Shown: piece by piece, positions 32,507 to 40,725 of the stretch
Layout: every line of letters starts with the position of its first letter
How positions within the stretch are numbered: position 1 is the stretch's first letter
Source: Candidatus Aminicenantota bacterium
GTDB taxonomy: Bacteria; Acidobacteriota; Aminicenantia; Aminicenantales; Aminicenantaceae
Assembly (NCBI GenBank): GCA_020348385.1
Contig: CP070750.1
Span: 389,937-430,996, forward strand
DNA length: 41,060 bases
Reading direction: 5' to 3'
Notes under the pieces: model-generated
The model's input: the letters and a program-made list of their open reading frames with translations, nothing else
Database searches by the model: none
What the model was told of the DNA's origin: nothing
Position numbers and translations under genes: made by a program

Positions 32507-32616
32507 TCCCCCCTTTGGATGAATCACAAGGTGATTTTCCCCCCTCTCCGATAACCTCAAGAGAGGATATTCAAGATCTTCGTCAATCCCGATTCCCGAT
32601 AACTCTGGATATCTTC

Positions 32617-32660
32617 CTATTTATATTTCATTCCCACGCTATTTATATTTCATTCCCACG
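32617..32660. repeat. Perfect 22-bp tandem duplication across the end of the broken propeller gene
   Basis: Positions 32617-32638 and 32639-32660 are identical 22-bp units in direct tandem. The second unit contains the stop codon (32650-32652) and last codons of the propeller pseudogene; the first is downstream of it. It looks like a recent slippage event and leaves the reading frame unchanged. Confidence 0.9.
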
Positions 32661-33834
32661 TCGTCCGAAAAACCACTAGCTCCTTGAACCCGCTTTCTTT
32701 TTCGCGCAAGCAATAAAAACGGCCATGCTTCATAACGGCCCAAGAGTCTATGGGGTCACCGGGCTCGAATGGATTGCCGCTCAAGAAAACTTCCAGGTTC
32801 TCTCTTGCTGTGAATACTCCTTCGGGATTGAAAATATCGAAAACATACTCCTCAGGATTTTCCCCCTTCTCGTGAGTCATCACAAAAAGCCTGCCTTCAT
32901 CGTCGGCAAAAAGAAACTGAAACGGCTGCAAATATTTCGGGAAATGAACGATATCTTTTAAAAAGGAAAATTCGAAACCTTCCAGGTATCCCTTGACTGC
33001 ATTTTTGTAATCATCGGGGACTTCCATGGGTTTGTATTCTTTCCGTAACTTCCTTATGAAGTTCCCATCCAAATCGAAAACGAAGATTCCATAACCCAGT
33101 GTCCCGTTCCCAATAAAAATATGCTCCTTCGAAGCCTCAAACAAAGGGATCGGAATAGGAATTTCGAATTTCCCCGTAAACTCAGGTGACTCTACTCGAT
33201 GACGTTGCAGCTCTTCGAGTTCAGAAAATTCGGGATCGAAGAGGCTCACAATGATATCGGAATACCTACGGTCTTCCCAAAGTACTCTTCGAACAAGATA
33301 ATTCCGATTCTCTAGTGGGATAATGGCTATCCCTGGCTGGGCGATATTCATATTCAAAGGAAGCTCATTTATCAGGTTTCCTTCACAATCAAAGATGGAC
33401 AGCTTGTGTCCTCCAGTATCCATGATGGCAAGCTCGTCATCGGAATCGATCCTCAGATAGGAAGGATTTTCAATCTCACCAGGGCCTTATCCTTTTTGGG
33501 CAAAAGAACGCACAAAATGCCCTTCTCTATCAAATTTGTAAACCACGTTTCCCTTAGCCAGTGGGGATAAAAAAAAATAGATATCATCTTTTGAATCCAC
33601 ACTGAATCCCCATATGTCGGTCAATCCCAAATCTGCAATATTATCCTGTTCCGTGTCGATCACGAATTCTTCCTCGATGGCAAGGTTTGTCGGCGCACCT
33701 TTTATGGCGTAAGGCTCCATATGGTTGACAACCACCTCCACACCATCCTGCTGATATCTCTCAACTAGTCGCTGTTTTGGACCGCAATAAAAATAAACCG
33801 ACAAAAAAAGGATAATCAATACACCTTTTTTCAC
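32650..33834 (-). pseudogene. 6-bladed beta-propeller gene interrupted by one in-frame nonsense codon
   Basis: Read through, this is a 394-codon exported propeller of the same family as those at 13147, 19298 and 20441. It starts at GTG 33834 (AAGGA 8 nt upstream) with signal-like MKKGVLIILFLSVYFYC. Codon 116 is TAA (33489-33487). The sequence around it reads FAQKG-stop-GPGE, and in the intact paralogues the same position is Gln or Glu (KGQGPGE, RGEGPGE, AGQGPGE), so a single C-to-T or G-to-T change explains it. The frame continues without shift to 32650, with blades such as FVFDLDGNFIRKL and FDIFNPEGVF intact. This argues for a recent mutation or a sequence error. Restart at ATG 33423 could give a fragment of 257 residues without a signal peptide. 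Confidence 0.85.
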
Positions 33835-33883
33835 ATTTTCATTCCTTTAATTATATACAAACAGATTATACGGCTATTCCGAA

Positions 33884-34912
33884 TCAATCTTCTTTCGGCC
33901 TGAATTGATCCAAAAACCTGATGTCCACCCAATAGATATCGGGATTTCCGTATCCCGGTTTGGTGTAATAATTCAATATATCACCGAAACTCAGCGAATC
34001 GTTCCCCCAATTGTGTGATTCCAGCATTCCGGTGAAAACCATGTATTTCCCATCTGCCGTTATTCTGGCAGCAGATTCGGTGAATTTTGTGTTTATCTTG
34101 CTGCCAAGATTGACCACAGGAGTCCAGTTATCGTTTTCATCCCGGAATGTCACATATAGATCTGTCGAACCAAACGAATCTTCTCTATTGTAAACGGGAA
34201 GAATCATGTAACTTTCATCGGGTGCTATGACTCCATCGAATTGCGAGTTTGTGGAATTAACACTGTCCGGCAATCTCTCTGGTTCTGAAAATACTCCGTC
34301 TTTGTATCGTGAGCGATAGATGGCCTGTTCTTTTTCTGTTATCAGGGTATAGTAAAACACTCCTGTATTTGAAACCGAAATCCCGGTTGTATCTCCTCTT
34401 CCATTTATCGGAGGTGGCAAGGGAGTAGGTTCGCCCCATATGTCCCCCTCTCTTTTGGAAACCCAGAAATTGTACTCATCCTTCAACTCAGGATCATTGG
34501 TCGGCATGTTGGAAGTGAAGTAGAGTTTTGTACCATCATAACTGAGAAAGGGGTAGGCTTGAATGTATTTCCTGTCGGTAAAACTCACAAAGTCTGGCAT
34601 GATCCATTTTCCATCCACTTCCTTGGAATAAACTATGGACAGCTTCCATTCATCTTCGATGGAATAGGCGGTGTTGTAATAAACCTCTTTACCATCTGGA
34701 GTGAAATTACAAACGCCTTCCATCAATCCCGTTGATACAATGCCGGGAGCAAACATTTCAGGGTCTAAACCGGGAACCTTTTGTCCGAGGTACGGGCCTG
34801 TTAGTATCGGAAATTCTTCCTGCTCTTGAGTAGCGTTATCCTGGTGGCTGCAATGGTAAAACAGCACCATAACAACCAACAACACTAAAAGAAAATATAT
34901 TACTCTCTTCAC
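33884..34912 (-). CDS. Exported WD40-like PD40 beta-propeller protein
   Basis: A 342-residue protein with an N-terminal hydrophobic segment (VIYFLLVLLVVMVLFYHC, possible lipoprotein) and PD40-type repeats: NFTPDGKEVYYNTAY, FLSYDGTKLYFTSNMP, VIAPDESYMILPVY, RITADGKYMVFTG. The opening LTGPYLGQKVPGLDPEMFAPGIVST is typical of a family of exported TolB-like propellers. No catalytic site is visible. The start is GTG 34912 with AGGAGG 4 nt upstream; the frame is open to 34993 but the extra part would overlap the promoter. It is divergent from the kinase gene at 35032 and shares a palindromic promoter region with it. Confidence 0.83.
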   Translation of the reverse strand: MKRVIYFLLVLLVVMVLFYHCSHQDNATQEQEEFPILTGPYLGQKVPGLDPEMFAPGIVSTGLMEGVCNFTPDGKEVYYNTAYSIEDEWKLSIVYSKEVDGKWIMPDFVSFTDRKYIQAYPFLSYDGTKLYFTSNMPTNDPELKDEYNFWVSKREGDIWGEPTPLPPPINGRGDTTGISVSNTGVFYYTLITEKEQAIYRSRYKDGVFSEPERLPDSVNSTNSQFDGVIAPDESYMILPVYNREDSFGSTDLYVTFRDENDNWTPVVNLGSKINTKFTESAARITADGKYMVFTGMLESHNWGNDSLSFGDILNYYTKPGYGNPDIYWVDIRFLDQFRPKED

Positions 34913-34938
34913 AATTCCTCCTGAACCGATTTTTGGTG

Positions 34939-34968
34939 AACATAACACAGGAAAAAGGGTTCGGTCAA
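34939..34968 (-). promoter_or_regulatory. Promoter of the PD40 gene
   Basis: Minus strand TTGACC (34968-34963), 18-bp spacer, TATGTT (34944-34939). Its -35 box forms one arm of a palindrome with the -35 box of the opposite promoter. Confidence 0.55.
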
Positions 34969-34973
34969 TGCCA

Positions 34974-35002
34974 TTGACACCTCCCCTTTTCATTGATATC
35001 CT
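34974..35002 (+). promoter_or_regulatory. Promoter of the kinase gene
   Basis: Perfect TTGACA (34974-34979), 17-bp spacer, TATCCT (34997-35002). An inverted repeat ATCCTC-N5-GAGGAT (34998-35014) covers the -10 and the RNA start region, a further possible operator or 5' hairpin. The element resembles the promoter at 39630-39659. Confidence 0.65.
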
Positions 35003-35031
35003 CTTTGCGAGGATTTGAGGGGAGGATCGTC

Positions 35032-38000
35032 ATGAAATGTCCCAAATGCCAGGCCGAAATTTTGGATGATTCCCAATTCTGCAGCAAATGCGGAACACCC
35101 ATCCATCCAGGAGACAAAATATTTCTGTCACACACGCATACCATCCTCAGACCGATCGACGAATTGGTGCCAGGAACCGAACTGGCAGGCAAGTACAAGA
35201 TCATCGAAGTAGTGGGAAAGGGAGGCATGGGAATCGTTTACAAGGCAGAGGATACCAAACTCAAGCGCAATGTCGCGCTCAAGTTTTTGCCCCCGGAGCT
35301 GACCCTGGACAAAGAAGCCAAAGATCGTTTCGTTCTTGAAGCACAAGCTGCAGCGGCTCTCTCCCATCCCAACATCTGTACTATCCATGAGATCGATGAG
35401 GAAAAAGGCAAATCCTTCATCGCGATGGAGTATGTGGAAGGGAAGAGTCTGAAAAATAAAATAGACAAAGGTCCGATCGCAATCGAAGAGGCTGTGGACA
35501 TAACAATTCAGGTAGCTGAGGGAATGGAACAGGCCCATAAAAAAGGGATCATCCATCGGGACATCAAAAGCGCTAATATCATGGTTACAGATACAGGCCA
35601 GGCCAAAATCATGGATTTTGGATTGGCCAAAGTCAAAGGGGGGACGCTTCTGACTAGAGAAGGAACGACTCTGGGAACTGTAGCTTACATGTCTCCTGAA
35701 CAGGCAAGAGGTGAAGAGGTCGACCACAGAACAGATATTTGGTCTTTGGGCATCGTCCTTTACGAGATGCTCAGTGGTCAGCTCCCGTTCATTGGAGATA
35801 GAGAAGCTTCTATCCTTTATTCCGTCGTCCATGAAGAGGCCAAACCTGTCACAGCCTGGAATCCCGATATTCCCTCAGAGCTCCGACAAATCATCGATCG
35901 CGCAATGAAGAAAAAGCCTGAGGCTCGCTATACATCAACTGCAGATGTTCTCGAGGATTTACAGAAATACAAGGACAGCCTCAAGGCTGAGGAATTGGGT
36001 GCCTTCTCTTTTAGATCATTTCTTCGCCGAATCCGAAAACCTATCGTTGCTATCCCAGCGCTTCTCATCATCGCTGCTATCATTATTGCTTCAATCTGGT
36101 ACTTCGACCGACAGTCAAAAATCCGCTGGGCCAGGGAGGTCATTCTTCCGGAAATTATGCAATTAGCACAAATCCGCACTCCAGGTTTAACACATGGAAC
36201 AAAAGCATACAGAATGGCTAAGAACGCAGAAAAATATATTCCGAACGATCCCAAACTCATCAATTTCCTTTCCACCTACATAGTCAGTATGGACATAAAA
36301 ACTGAACCTCAAGGTGCTCACATTTACATGAAAGCCCTATCAGATTCAAATCAGGATTGGCAGAATATCGGTCTCTCTCCGATAACAGGGTTACGTGTAC
36401 CTGTTGGGTACCTCCAGTTTAGAATGAAAAAGGAAGGATATGAACCTGTGATGGCTGTGACTTCCACTTTTGCTATAGATTTGAGAAATAAAAACAAAAT
36501 TTTTATTGCGAATCCAATTTTTAGAGCACTTGATAAAAAAGGTGATATTCCGGATGGCATGGTCCGTGTTGCAGGCGCAGATACCGATTTCGGCAGAATC
36601 GCAGATTTTTTCATCGATAAATACGAAGTCACCAACAGGCTATACAGAGAATTTGTGGAAGCAGGAGGATATAAAGAAAAGAAATACTGGAAACACGAAT
36701 TTATCAAAGATGGCCAAACTCTTTCTTGGGAAGATGCTAGGGGAGCATTTGTTGACCAGACAGGAAGACAAGGGCCTGCTACTTGGCGTGCCGGAGATTT
36801 CCCTTCTGGCCAGGAGAATTATCCTGTTTCAGGAGTGAGCTGGTACGAGGCAGCTGCCTACGCAGAGTTTGCAGGTAATAGTCTGCCGACCGGCCTTCAC
36901 TGGGGAATCGGAAACGGGGAATACACCCTCCTCCTCCACCCGTGGGGCACATATCGTTCGTATATTTCGCAAAAGGGCAATTTCAAGGGTGAGGGAACGG
37001 CGCCTGTAGGAACGCACGATGACGCCACTGCTTTTGGAGCCCTTGACATGGGCGGCAATGTCCGAGAATGGTGCTGGAATGAAACAGAGGGCGGTAGGAT
37101 AATCAGGGGCGGGGCCTGGAATGATGCCGCCTATTTATTCAGCAACTGGAGTCAAATTCCTGCTTTCGATCGGTCTCCTAAAAATGGCTTCCGGTGTGTT
37201 AAATATATAGATGCTGAAAAAATTCCCACCCAGGCATTCGAGCCACGTATCCGGCGAACGATCGATTTCTACAAAGAAGGGCCGGTTCCTGAATCCATAT
37301 TCCAAATCTATAAGGATCAGTTCTCGTACGATAAAACAGCTTTGAATATCCGTGTGGAAATTAGAGATGATAGCGCCGAAGAATGGATCCTGGAAAAAAT
37401 TTCGTTTGACGCAGCCTACGGAAACGAACGGATGGCGGCCTTTCTTTTTGTTCCGAAAAATATTCAGCCGCCTTATCAAACGGTTATCTATTTCCCGGGT
37501 CAAGGTTCTGCAGAAACAAACTCGAGCCAGAATCTAGCTGATTATAGGGAATTCAAAAATCACCTGGAATTTCTGGTGACAAACGGAAGAGCTGTCCTTT
37601 ATCCTATCTATAAGGGGACATTCGAACGAATAGAGAAAACTTCTTTTACAATCGATTCATATCAGTATGTCGAACGACGAATTCAGCAAGTCAAAGATTT
37701 CAAAAGGTCTATCGATTATCTTGAAACACGCCCAGATATCGACATAAAAAATTTAGCTTATACTGGTTATAGTTGGGGAACACGGATGGCGCCTATCATT
37801 CTAGCGGTGGAAGATCGGCTAAAAACTGCCGTTCTAGTTATCGGAGGCCTGGAAACAGGTCGGAAACCCGAAATCAATAATTCCAGTTACATAAGGAATG
37901 TGACGTTGCCTGTGCTGATGTTGAATGGAAGGTATGATATGTCCTTTCCTTATGAAACATCATCTAAGCCCATGTTCGATCTTCTGGGAACTCCCGAAGA

Positions 38001-38109
38001 GGACAAGGTTCAAAAAATCTATGAGACCGATCATTTCGTTCCCCTGAATGAGCACATCAAAGAAACCTTGGCCTGGCTGGACCGCTACCTAGGCCCAGCA
38101 AAAAAATAG
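35032..38109 (+). CDS. Ser/Thr protein kinase fused to PEGA-like, SUMF1 and alpha/beta-hydrolase domains
   Basis: A 1025-residue single-pass membrane protein. In order: zinc ribbon (Cys3, 6, 17, 20); PknB-type kinase (about 55-315) with GKGGMG loop, Lys84, HRDIKSANI (Asp177), DFGLAK (Asp195) and a Thr-rich activation loop; transmembrane helix (about 338-357); a PEGA-like beta domain (about 420-490); a SUMF1/formylglycine-generating-enzyme-like domain (about 508-725: FFIDKYEVTNRLYREFV, GVSWYEAAAYAEFAG, ALDMGGNVREWCWNE, NGFRCVK); and an alpha/beta-hydrolase (about 760-1020) with nucleophile elbow GYSWG (Ser914), Asp969 and His1001, a complete triad. The kinase faces the cytoplasm and the rest the periplasm. 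Start at ATG 35032 (GGGGAGG 6 nt upstream). Kinase looks active; substrates are unknown. Confidence 0.92.
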   Translation: MKCPKCQAEILDDSQFCSKCGTPIHPGDKIFLSHTHTILRPIDELVPGTELAGKYKIIEVVGKGGMGIVYKAEDTKLKRNVALKFLPPELTLDKEAKDRFVLEAQAAAALSHPNICTIHEIDEEKGKSFIAMEYVEGKSLKNKIDKGPIAIEEAVDITIQVAEGMEQAHKKGIIHRDIKSANIMVTDTGQAKIMDFGLAKVKGGTLLTREGTTLGTVAYMSPEQARGEEVDHRTDIWSLGIVLYEMLSGQLPFIGDREASILYSVVHEEAKPVTAWNPDIPSELRQIIDRAMKKKPEARYTSTADVLEDLQKYKDSLKAEELGAFSFRSFLRRIRKPIVAIPALLIIAAIIIASIWYFDRQSKIRWAREVILPEIMQLAQIRTPGLTHGTKAYRMAKNAEKYIPNDPKLINFLSTYIVSMDIKTEPQGAHIYMKALSDSNQDWQNIGLSPITGLRVPVGYLQFRMKKEGYEPVMAVTSTFAIDLRNKNKIFIANPIFRALDKKGDIPDGMVRVAGADTDFGRIADFFIDKYEVTNRLYREFVEAGGYKEKKYWKHEFIKDGQTLSWEDARGAFVDQTGRQGPATWRAGDFPSGQENYPVSGVSWYEAAAYAEFAGNSLPTGLHWGIGNGEYTLLLHPWGTYRSYISQKGNFKGEGTAPVGTHDDATAFGALDMGGNVREWCWNETEGGRIIRGGAWNDAAYLFSNWSQIPAFDRSPKNGFRCVKYIDAEKIPTQAFEPRIRRTIDFYKEGPVPESIFQIYKDQFSYDKTALNIRVEIRDDSAEEWILEKISFDAAYGNERMAAFLFVPKNIQPPYQTVIYFPGQGSAETNSSQNLADYREFKNHLEFLVTNGRAVLYPIYKGTFERIEKTSFTIDSYQYVERRIQQVKDFKRSIDYLETRPDIDIKNLAYTGYSWGTRMAPIILAVEDRLKTAVLVIGGLETGRKPEINNSSYIRNVTLPVLMLNGRYDMSFPYETSSKPMFDLLGTPEEDKVQKIYETDHFVPLNEHIKETLAWLDRYLGPAKK

Positions 38110-38285
38110 AGGCAGGCTTTCCTCTGGCTCTGGAATTTTCTGATCCAAAACTTCCAAAGAAATTTTGGATGAAAATAAGTCAAATGAGGACCCTTTCAGT
38201 CAAACGTATCAGGAAAAAAATCTCAAGAGCGAGTGAAGAAGAGCTGGCGTCAGTGATTGAAGGTTTGAATGAAATTGTTGGCTAA
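38110..38285 (+). pseudogene. C-terminal remnant of a MazF/PemK-type toxin gene
   Basis: Directly after the kinase stop codon, the frame GFPLALEFSDPKLPKKFWMK, continuing ISQMRTLSVKRIRKKISRAS and EEELASVIEGLNEIVG, runs to TAA at 38283-38285. It matches the C-terminal third of MazF-like endoribonucleases (the PKLPK.-W-KISQ.RTLS..R pattern followed by the last helix). The N-terminal two thirds, with the catalytic beta-barrel core, are missing, and no MazE-like antitoxin is nearby. An internal ATG at 38169 has no ribosome binding site. It is therefore a truncated, non-functional relic rather than a gene. Confidence 0.75.
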
Positions 38286-38307
38286 TAAATTACGATAGAC
38301 TCCTTCC

Positions 38308-39561
38308 CTATTCCTTTACATCAAACGCCATCAAAGCCTCGCCGTGGCGTATGTAAAGCACACCATCGCGGATCACAGGCTGTGTCCAATGAGGGCCAGA
38401 ACCTTTGGTGATCCGAAAGGAACTGACAATTTCGAAATCATCGGGGGTAGGCTCGACAAGTGCTAGATTCCCACGTCTCTCCTCATAACAGTAGAGCAAG
38501 CCATCTGCTGCGCTTATGGATCCTTTGGTTTCCCATGTTTTTTCATACATTGTCTCCCCGGTGTTCCAATCCACACAGCACCAGTTCCCGATGGGATTAT
38601 CGATCCAGTTAGACCCGTAAATATAGGACCCGATACGCAGAACCTGGCCGTGGTGATTGTCGAGGTCCTTGTTGATCCACACCTGTTCGATGGCGGTTCC
38701 GCCCTTTAGGAGTTTGAACATGATCCCCACATGATCATACCCGCTGGTTACGAAAAGGTGACCATCGTGATAAAGCGGAGTGACACAGTTGTTTTTGGGG
38801 GCCCATTCATGGAAGGTCGGCGTTTCGATATCATGATACTTCACGCCCCAAAGAATGTTCCCATCTTCGGCATCGACGCCGATGATGTGTTCTGTCAAAA
38901 CGCCGACGATGATTTTCCTCCCACCGATCTCGATTAAGATTGGCGAAACAAAAGCCGAAGGAGTTTTCAGGCTTTCTGTTTGCCAAACCATTGCGCCGGT
39001 TGACTTGTTCAGGGCCACCATGGACGTCTGGTTTCCTCCCGGCGTGTAGATCACCTTGTCATTGACAATCAGGGGGGATTCCGCGATCTCCCACTGCCAG
39101 AATTCTCCTTGGAATTTTTCAAAGGCAGGGACTGACCATTGAATTTTCCTTTGATGGCCGTCGATACAAACGACCTCACCCCGTCCGCTGATGAGATAAA
39201 TCCTGTCACCTTCGACAGTGGGGGTGCAGCGAGTGTCGCGGTGGGTACGCTGCGATCCCCCACCATATCGAATCCGCCAAAGCGTTTTCCCCTCCAGGTC
39301 GAGGACCGTCAGGTATTCATCCTTTCCTTCCAATCCTGCAAGGTATATTGCTTCGTTTGTAACACTTACAGAGGCAAAACCCCTGTCCAAATCTTCTCTG
39401 GCCCAGAGCAGTTCAGGGCCTCCTTTAGGCCAGGACTTCAACAATCCGGATTCAGGAAAAACGCCATTTCGGTTTGGTCCACGAAATTGTGCAACAGATT
39501 GAGTAAAACCGAACAGAGATAGAGCCAGCAGACATAACAGCAATGCCAAAAAACGATTCAT
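38308..39561 (-). CDS. Exported PQQ-type beta-propeller protein
   Basis: A 417-residue secreted protein with signal peptide MNRFLALLLCLLALSLFGFT and repeats of the PQQ-like (BamB/quinoprotein) propeller: LTVLDLEGKTLWRIRYG, VVCIDGHQRKIQWSVPAF, MVALNKSTGAMVWQTESL, IIGVDAEDGNILWGVKY, CCVDWNTGETMYEKTWE. It opens with the family phrase QFRGPNRNGVFPESGLL. These relatives lack the residues of quinoprotein dehydrogenases and are mostly of unknown function; binding or scaffold roles are likely. Start chosen at ATG 39561 (GGAGG 4 nt upstream) rather than an in-frame ATG at 39615, which would put 18 polar residues before the signal peptide. It converges on the MazF remnant and stands alone. Confidence 0.88.
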   Translation of the reverse strand: MNRFLALLLCLLALSLFGFTQSVAQFRGPNRNGVFPESGLLKSWPKGGPELLWAREDLDRGFASVSVTNEAIYLAGLEGKDEYLTVLDLEGKTLWRIRYGGGSQRTHRDTRCTPTVEGDRIYLISGRGEVVCIDGHQRKIQWSVPAFEKFQGEFWQWEIAESPLIVNDKVIYTPGGNQTSMVALNKSTGAMVWQTESLKTPSAFVSPILIEIGGRKIIVGVLTEHIIGVDAEDGNILWGVKYHDIETPTFHEWAPKNNCVTPLYHDGHLFVTSGYDHVGIMFKLLKGGTAIEQVWINKDLDNHHGQVLRIGSYIYGSNWIDNPIGNWCCVDWNTGETMYEKTWETKGSISAADGLLYCYEERRGNLALVEPTPDDFEIVSSFRITKGSGPHWTQPVIRDGVLYIRHGEALMAFDVKE

Positions 39562-39629
39562 TTGTCCTCCTACCTGTTCTAATACGCAATAGAAATTATT
39601 TGGTTGCCTAATCAATGAGTTAATTGGAA

Positions 39630-39659
39630 TTGACTCCTACCCCTATTCCTTGATATCCT
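39630..39659 (+). promoter_or_regulatory. Promoter of the third SnoaL-like lipoprotein gene
   Basis: TTGACT (39630-39635), 18-bp spacer, TATCCT (39654-39659). The spacer ends in TTGA as in the kinase promoter at 34974-35002, and both have a CC-rich stretch after the -35 box. It gives a leader of about 80 nt. Confidence 0.5.
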
Positions 39660-39743
39660 TTTGCCGACCTAGGAATCGAAAAATGAGGGGCAGCAAAAAC
39701 AAACAAAAGAAAGTCTTGGAGAAAAAACATGAGGAAGGAATAA

Positions 39744-40271
39744 ATGCAAAAACTCTATGTGATGATGCCATTGGTCGTGTTGATTAGTTTTATTTCCGGA
39801 TGTCAAAATCAGGCTGAAGAGGGGATCACCCAAGAAGCGGCAACCGCTATTACTGCCCAAATTTTAAAAATATGGAACGAAGGTGACCTGGCTTTGGCAG
39901 ACGAGCTTTATGATCCAGGGTATGTTAGACATCACCCTACTCCTTTAGCTAGCGCGAATTTAGATGAGTTCAAGAATACAGTCATATCAAATCGGACGTT
40001 GTTTCCCGACTACAACCTTGTATTCGATGAAATGATAGTAAAAGGAAACAGGATTCTGGTTTTTGCATCAGTTACGGGAACGAACTCTGCGCCTCTGGGA
40101 GAGATACATGCCACGGATAAAAAAATACACATGTCAGGCATCTATGTTTATCTTATTGCCAATGGAAAAATTGCCGAGGAATGGACCTATTTCAACTTGC
40201 TAAGCTACTATCAACAACTCGGCTTTACACTTGCTTCACCACAACAAAAAGAATCTGAAAAGCAAAAGTAA
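39744..40271 (+). CDS. SnoaL-like polyketide-cyclase-fold lipoprotein
   Basis: A 175-residue predicted lipoprotein: leader MQKLYVMMPLVVLISFISGC with a good lipobox (ISGC), then a SnoaL-type domain: ILKIWNEGDLALADELYDPG, YVRHHPTPLASANLDEFKNT, a strand DYNLVFDEMIVKGNRILVFA, and the closing IYVYLIANGKIAEEWTYFN. The His-His and late Glu-Trp motifs are those of the SnoaL family, in which an Asp/His pair promotes aldol or hydrolase chemistry; here the function is unknown. Leader and QNQAEE linker resemble those at 5569 and 11953, so the signal segment may share ancestry although the domains are of different subgroups. A purine-rich GAGGAAGGA site precedes the ATG. Confidence 0.87.
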   Translation: MQKLYVMMPLVVLISFISGCQNQAEEGITQEAATAITAQILKIWNEGDLALADELYDPGYVRHHPTPLASANLDEFKNTVISNRTLFPDYNLVFDEMIVKGNRILVFASVTGTNSAPLGEIHATDKKIHMSGIYVYLIANGKIAEEWTYFNLLSYYQQLGFTLASPQQKESEKQK

Positions 40272-40316
40272 ACCATAATATAATGTGCATTTATTAGTCT
40301 TTGAAAAGAGGAAAAA

Positions 40317-40619
40317 ATGAAAGGGAATTTTGATAATAACCAAGGAAAAAAAATAAAACGAAAGCATCACCGAACAGAAGTTTTTTTTGATGTAATCTAT
40401 AAAGTGGTATCACCCATCAAAGGTATTGCTTTGTCACGAAACTTCAGCCAAGGGGGATTGTGCCTCCTGTTGGATAATGAGCTTCCTCCCGGAACGATTC
40501 TCGAGGTGAAGTATAGGTTGCCTCATGAAGAACACAGGCTTATCGAGACAACCGTGGAAGTCGTATGGCAGAAAAAAACCGACAAAGGTTATATTACAGG
40601 TGTTAAGTATGACCTATAA
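40317..40619 (+). CDS. PilZ domain protein
   Basis: A 100-residue single-domain protein. The two c-di-GMP-binding motifs of PilZ are present: RxxxR as Arg15-KHH-Arg19 and (D/N)xSxxG as Asn42-F-Ser44-QG-Gly47 in SRNFSQGGLCLLL. The rest forms the expected six-stranded barrel (VIYKVVSPIKG, ILEVKYRLP, VEVVWQKKTDKGYITGVKYD). With both motifs intact it probably binds cyclic di-GMP and passes the signal to a partner. A GAGG site lies 5-6 nt upstream. It follows the lipoprotein gene by 45 nt on the same strand, perhaps co-transcribed. Confidence 0.87.
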   Translation: MKGNFDNNQGKKIKRKHHRTEVFFDVIYKVVSPIKGIALSRNFSQGGLCLLLDNELPPGTILEVKYRLPHEEHRLIETTVEVVWQKKTDKGYITGVKYDL

Positions 40620-40725
40620 AAATATGTCTGGATAATGATTCGATTCCCGCGATAAAAAATATTACCTGGAATGTGATCAAAGTTTATCAACTGGTGCTTG
40701 TCGAGCTTGAAATAAGGAGGTTATT

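Noticed and set aside
32525..32540. Hairpin AATCAC-AAG-GTGATT as a terminator
   Set aside because: The stem is short and AT-rich and is followed by only two T before a C-run, so it does not fit a rho-independent terminator on either strand.
32560..32600. TTGACG with TATCCT upstream of the histidine kinase as a third copy of the kinase-type promoter
   Set aside because: Only 11 bp separate the boxes, too short for a sigma-70 promoter; the pair at 32478-32506 fits better.
32650..33423. A separate 257-residue gene starting at ATG 33423
   Set aside because: It is the in-frame continuation of the upstream propeller after one nonsense codon; it has no signal peptide and no ribosome binding site of its own.
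34913..34993. 27-residue extension of the PD40 protein from ATG 34993
   Set aside because: It would lie upstream of the mapped promoter boxes and is polar before a signal segment; GTG 34912 has AGGAGG upstream.
35128..35832. Minus-strand open frame of 234 codons inside the kinase gene
   Set aside because: The opposite strand encodes an unmistakable kinase domain; the antisense frame shows no family motif and has Cys/His/Phe-rich composition typical of a shadow.
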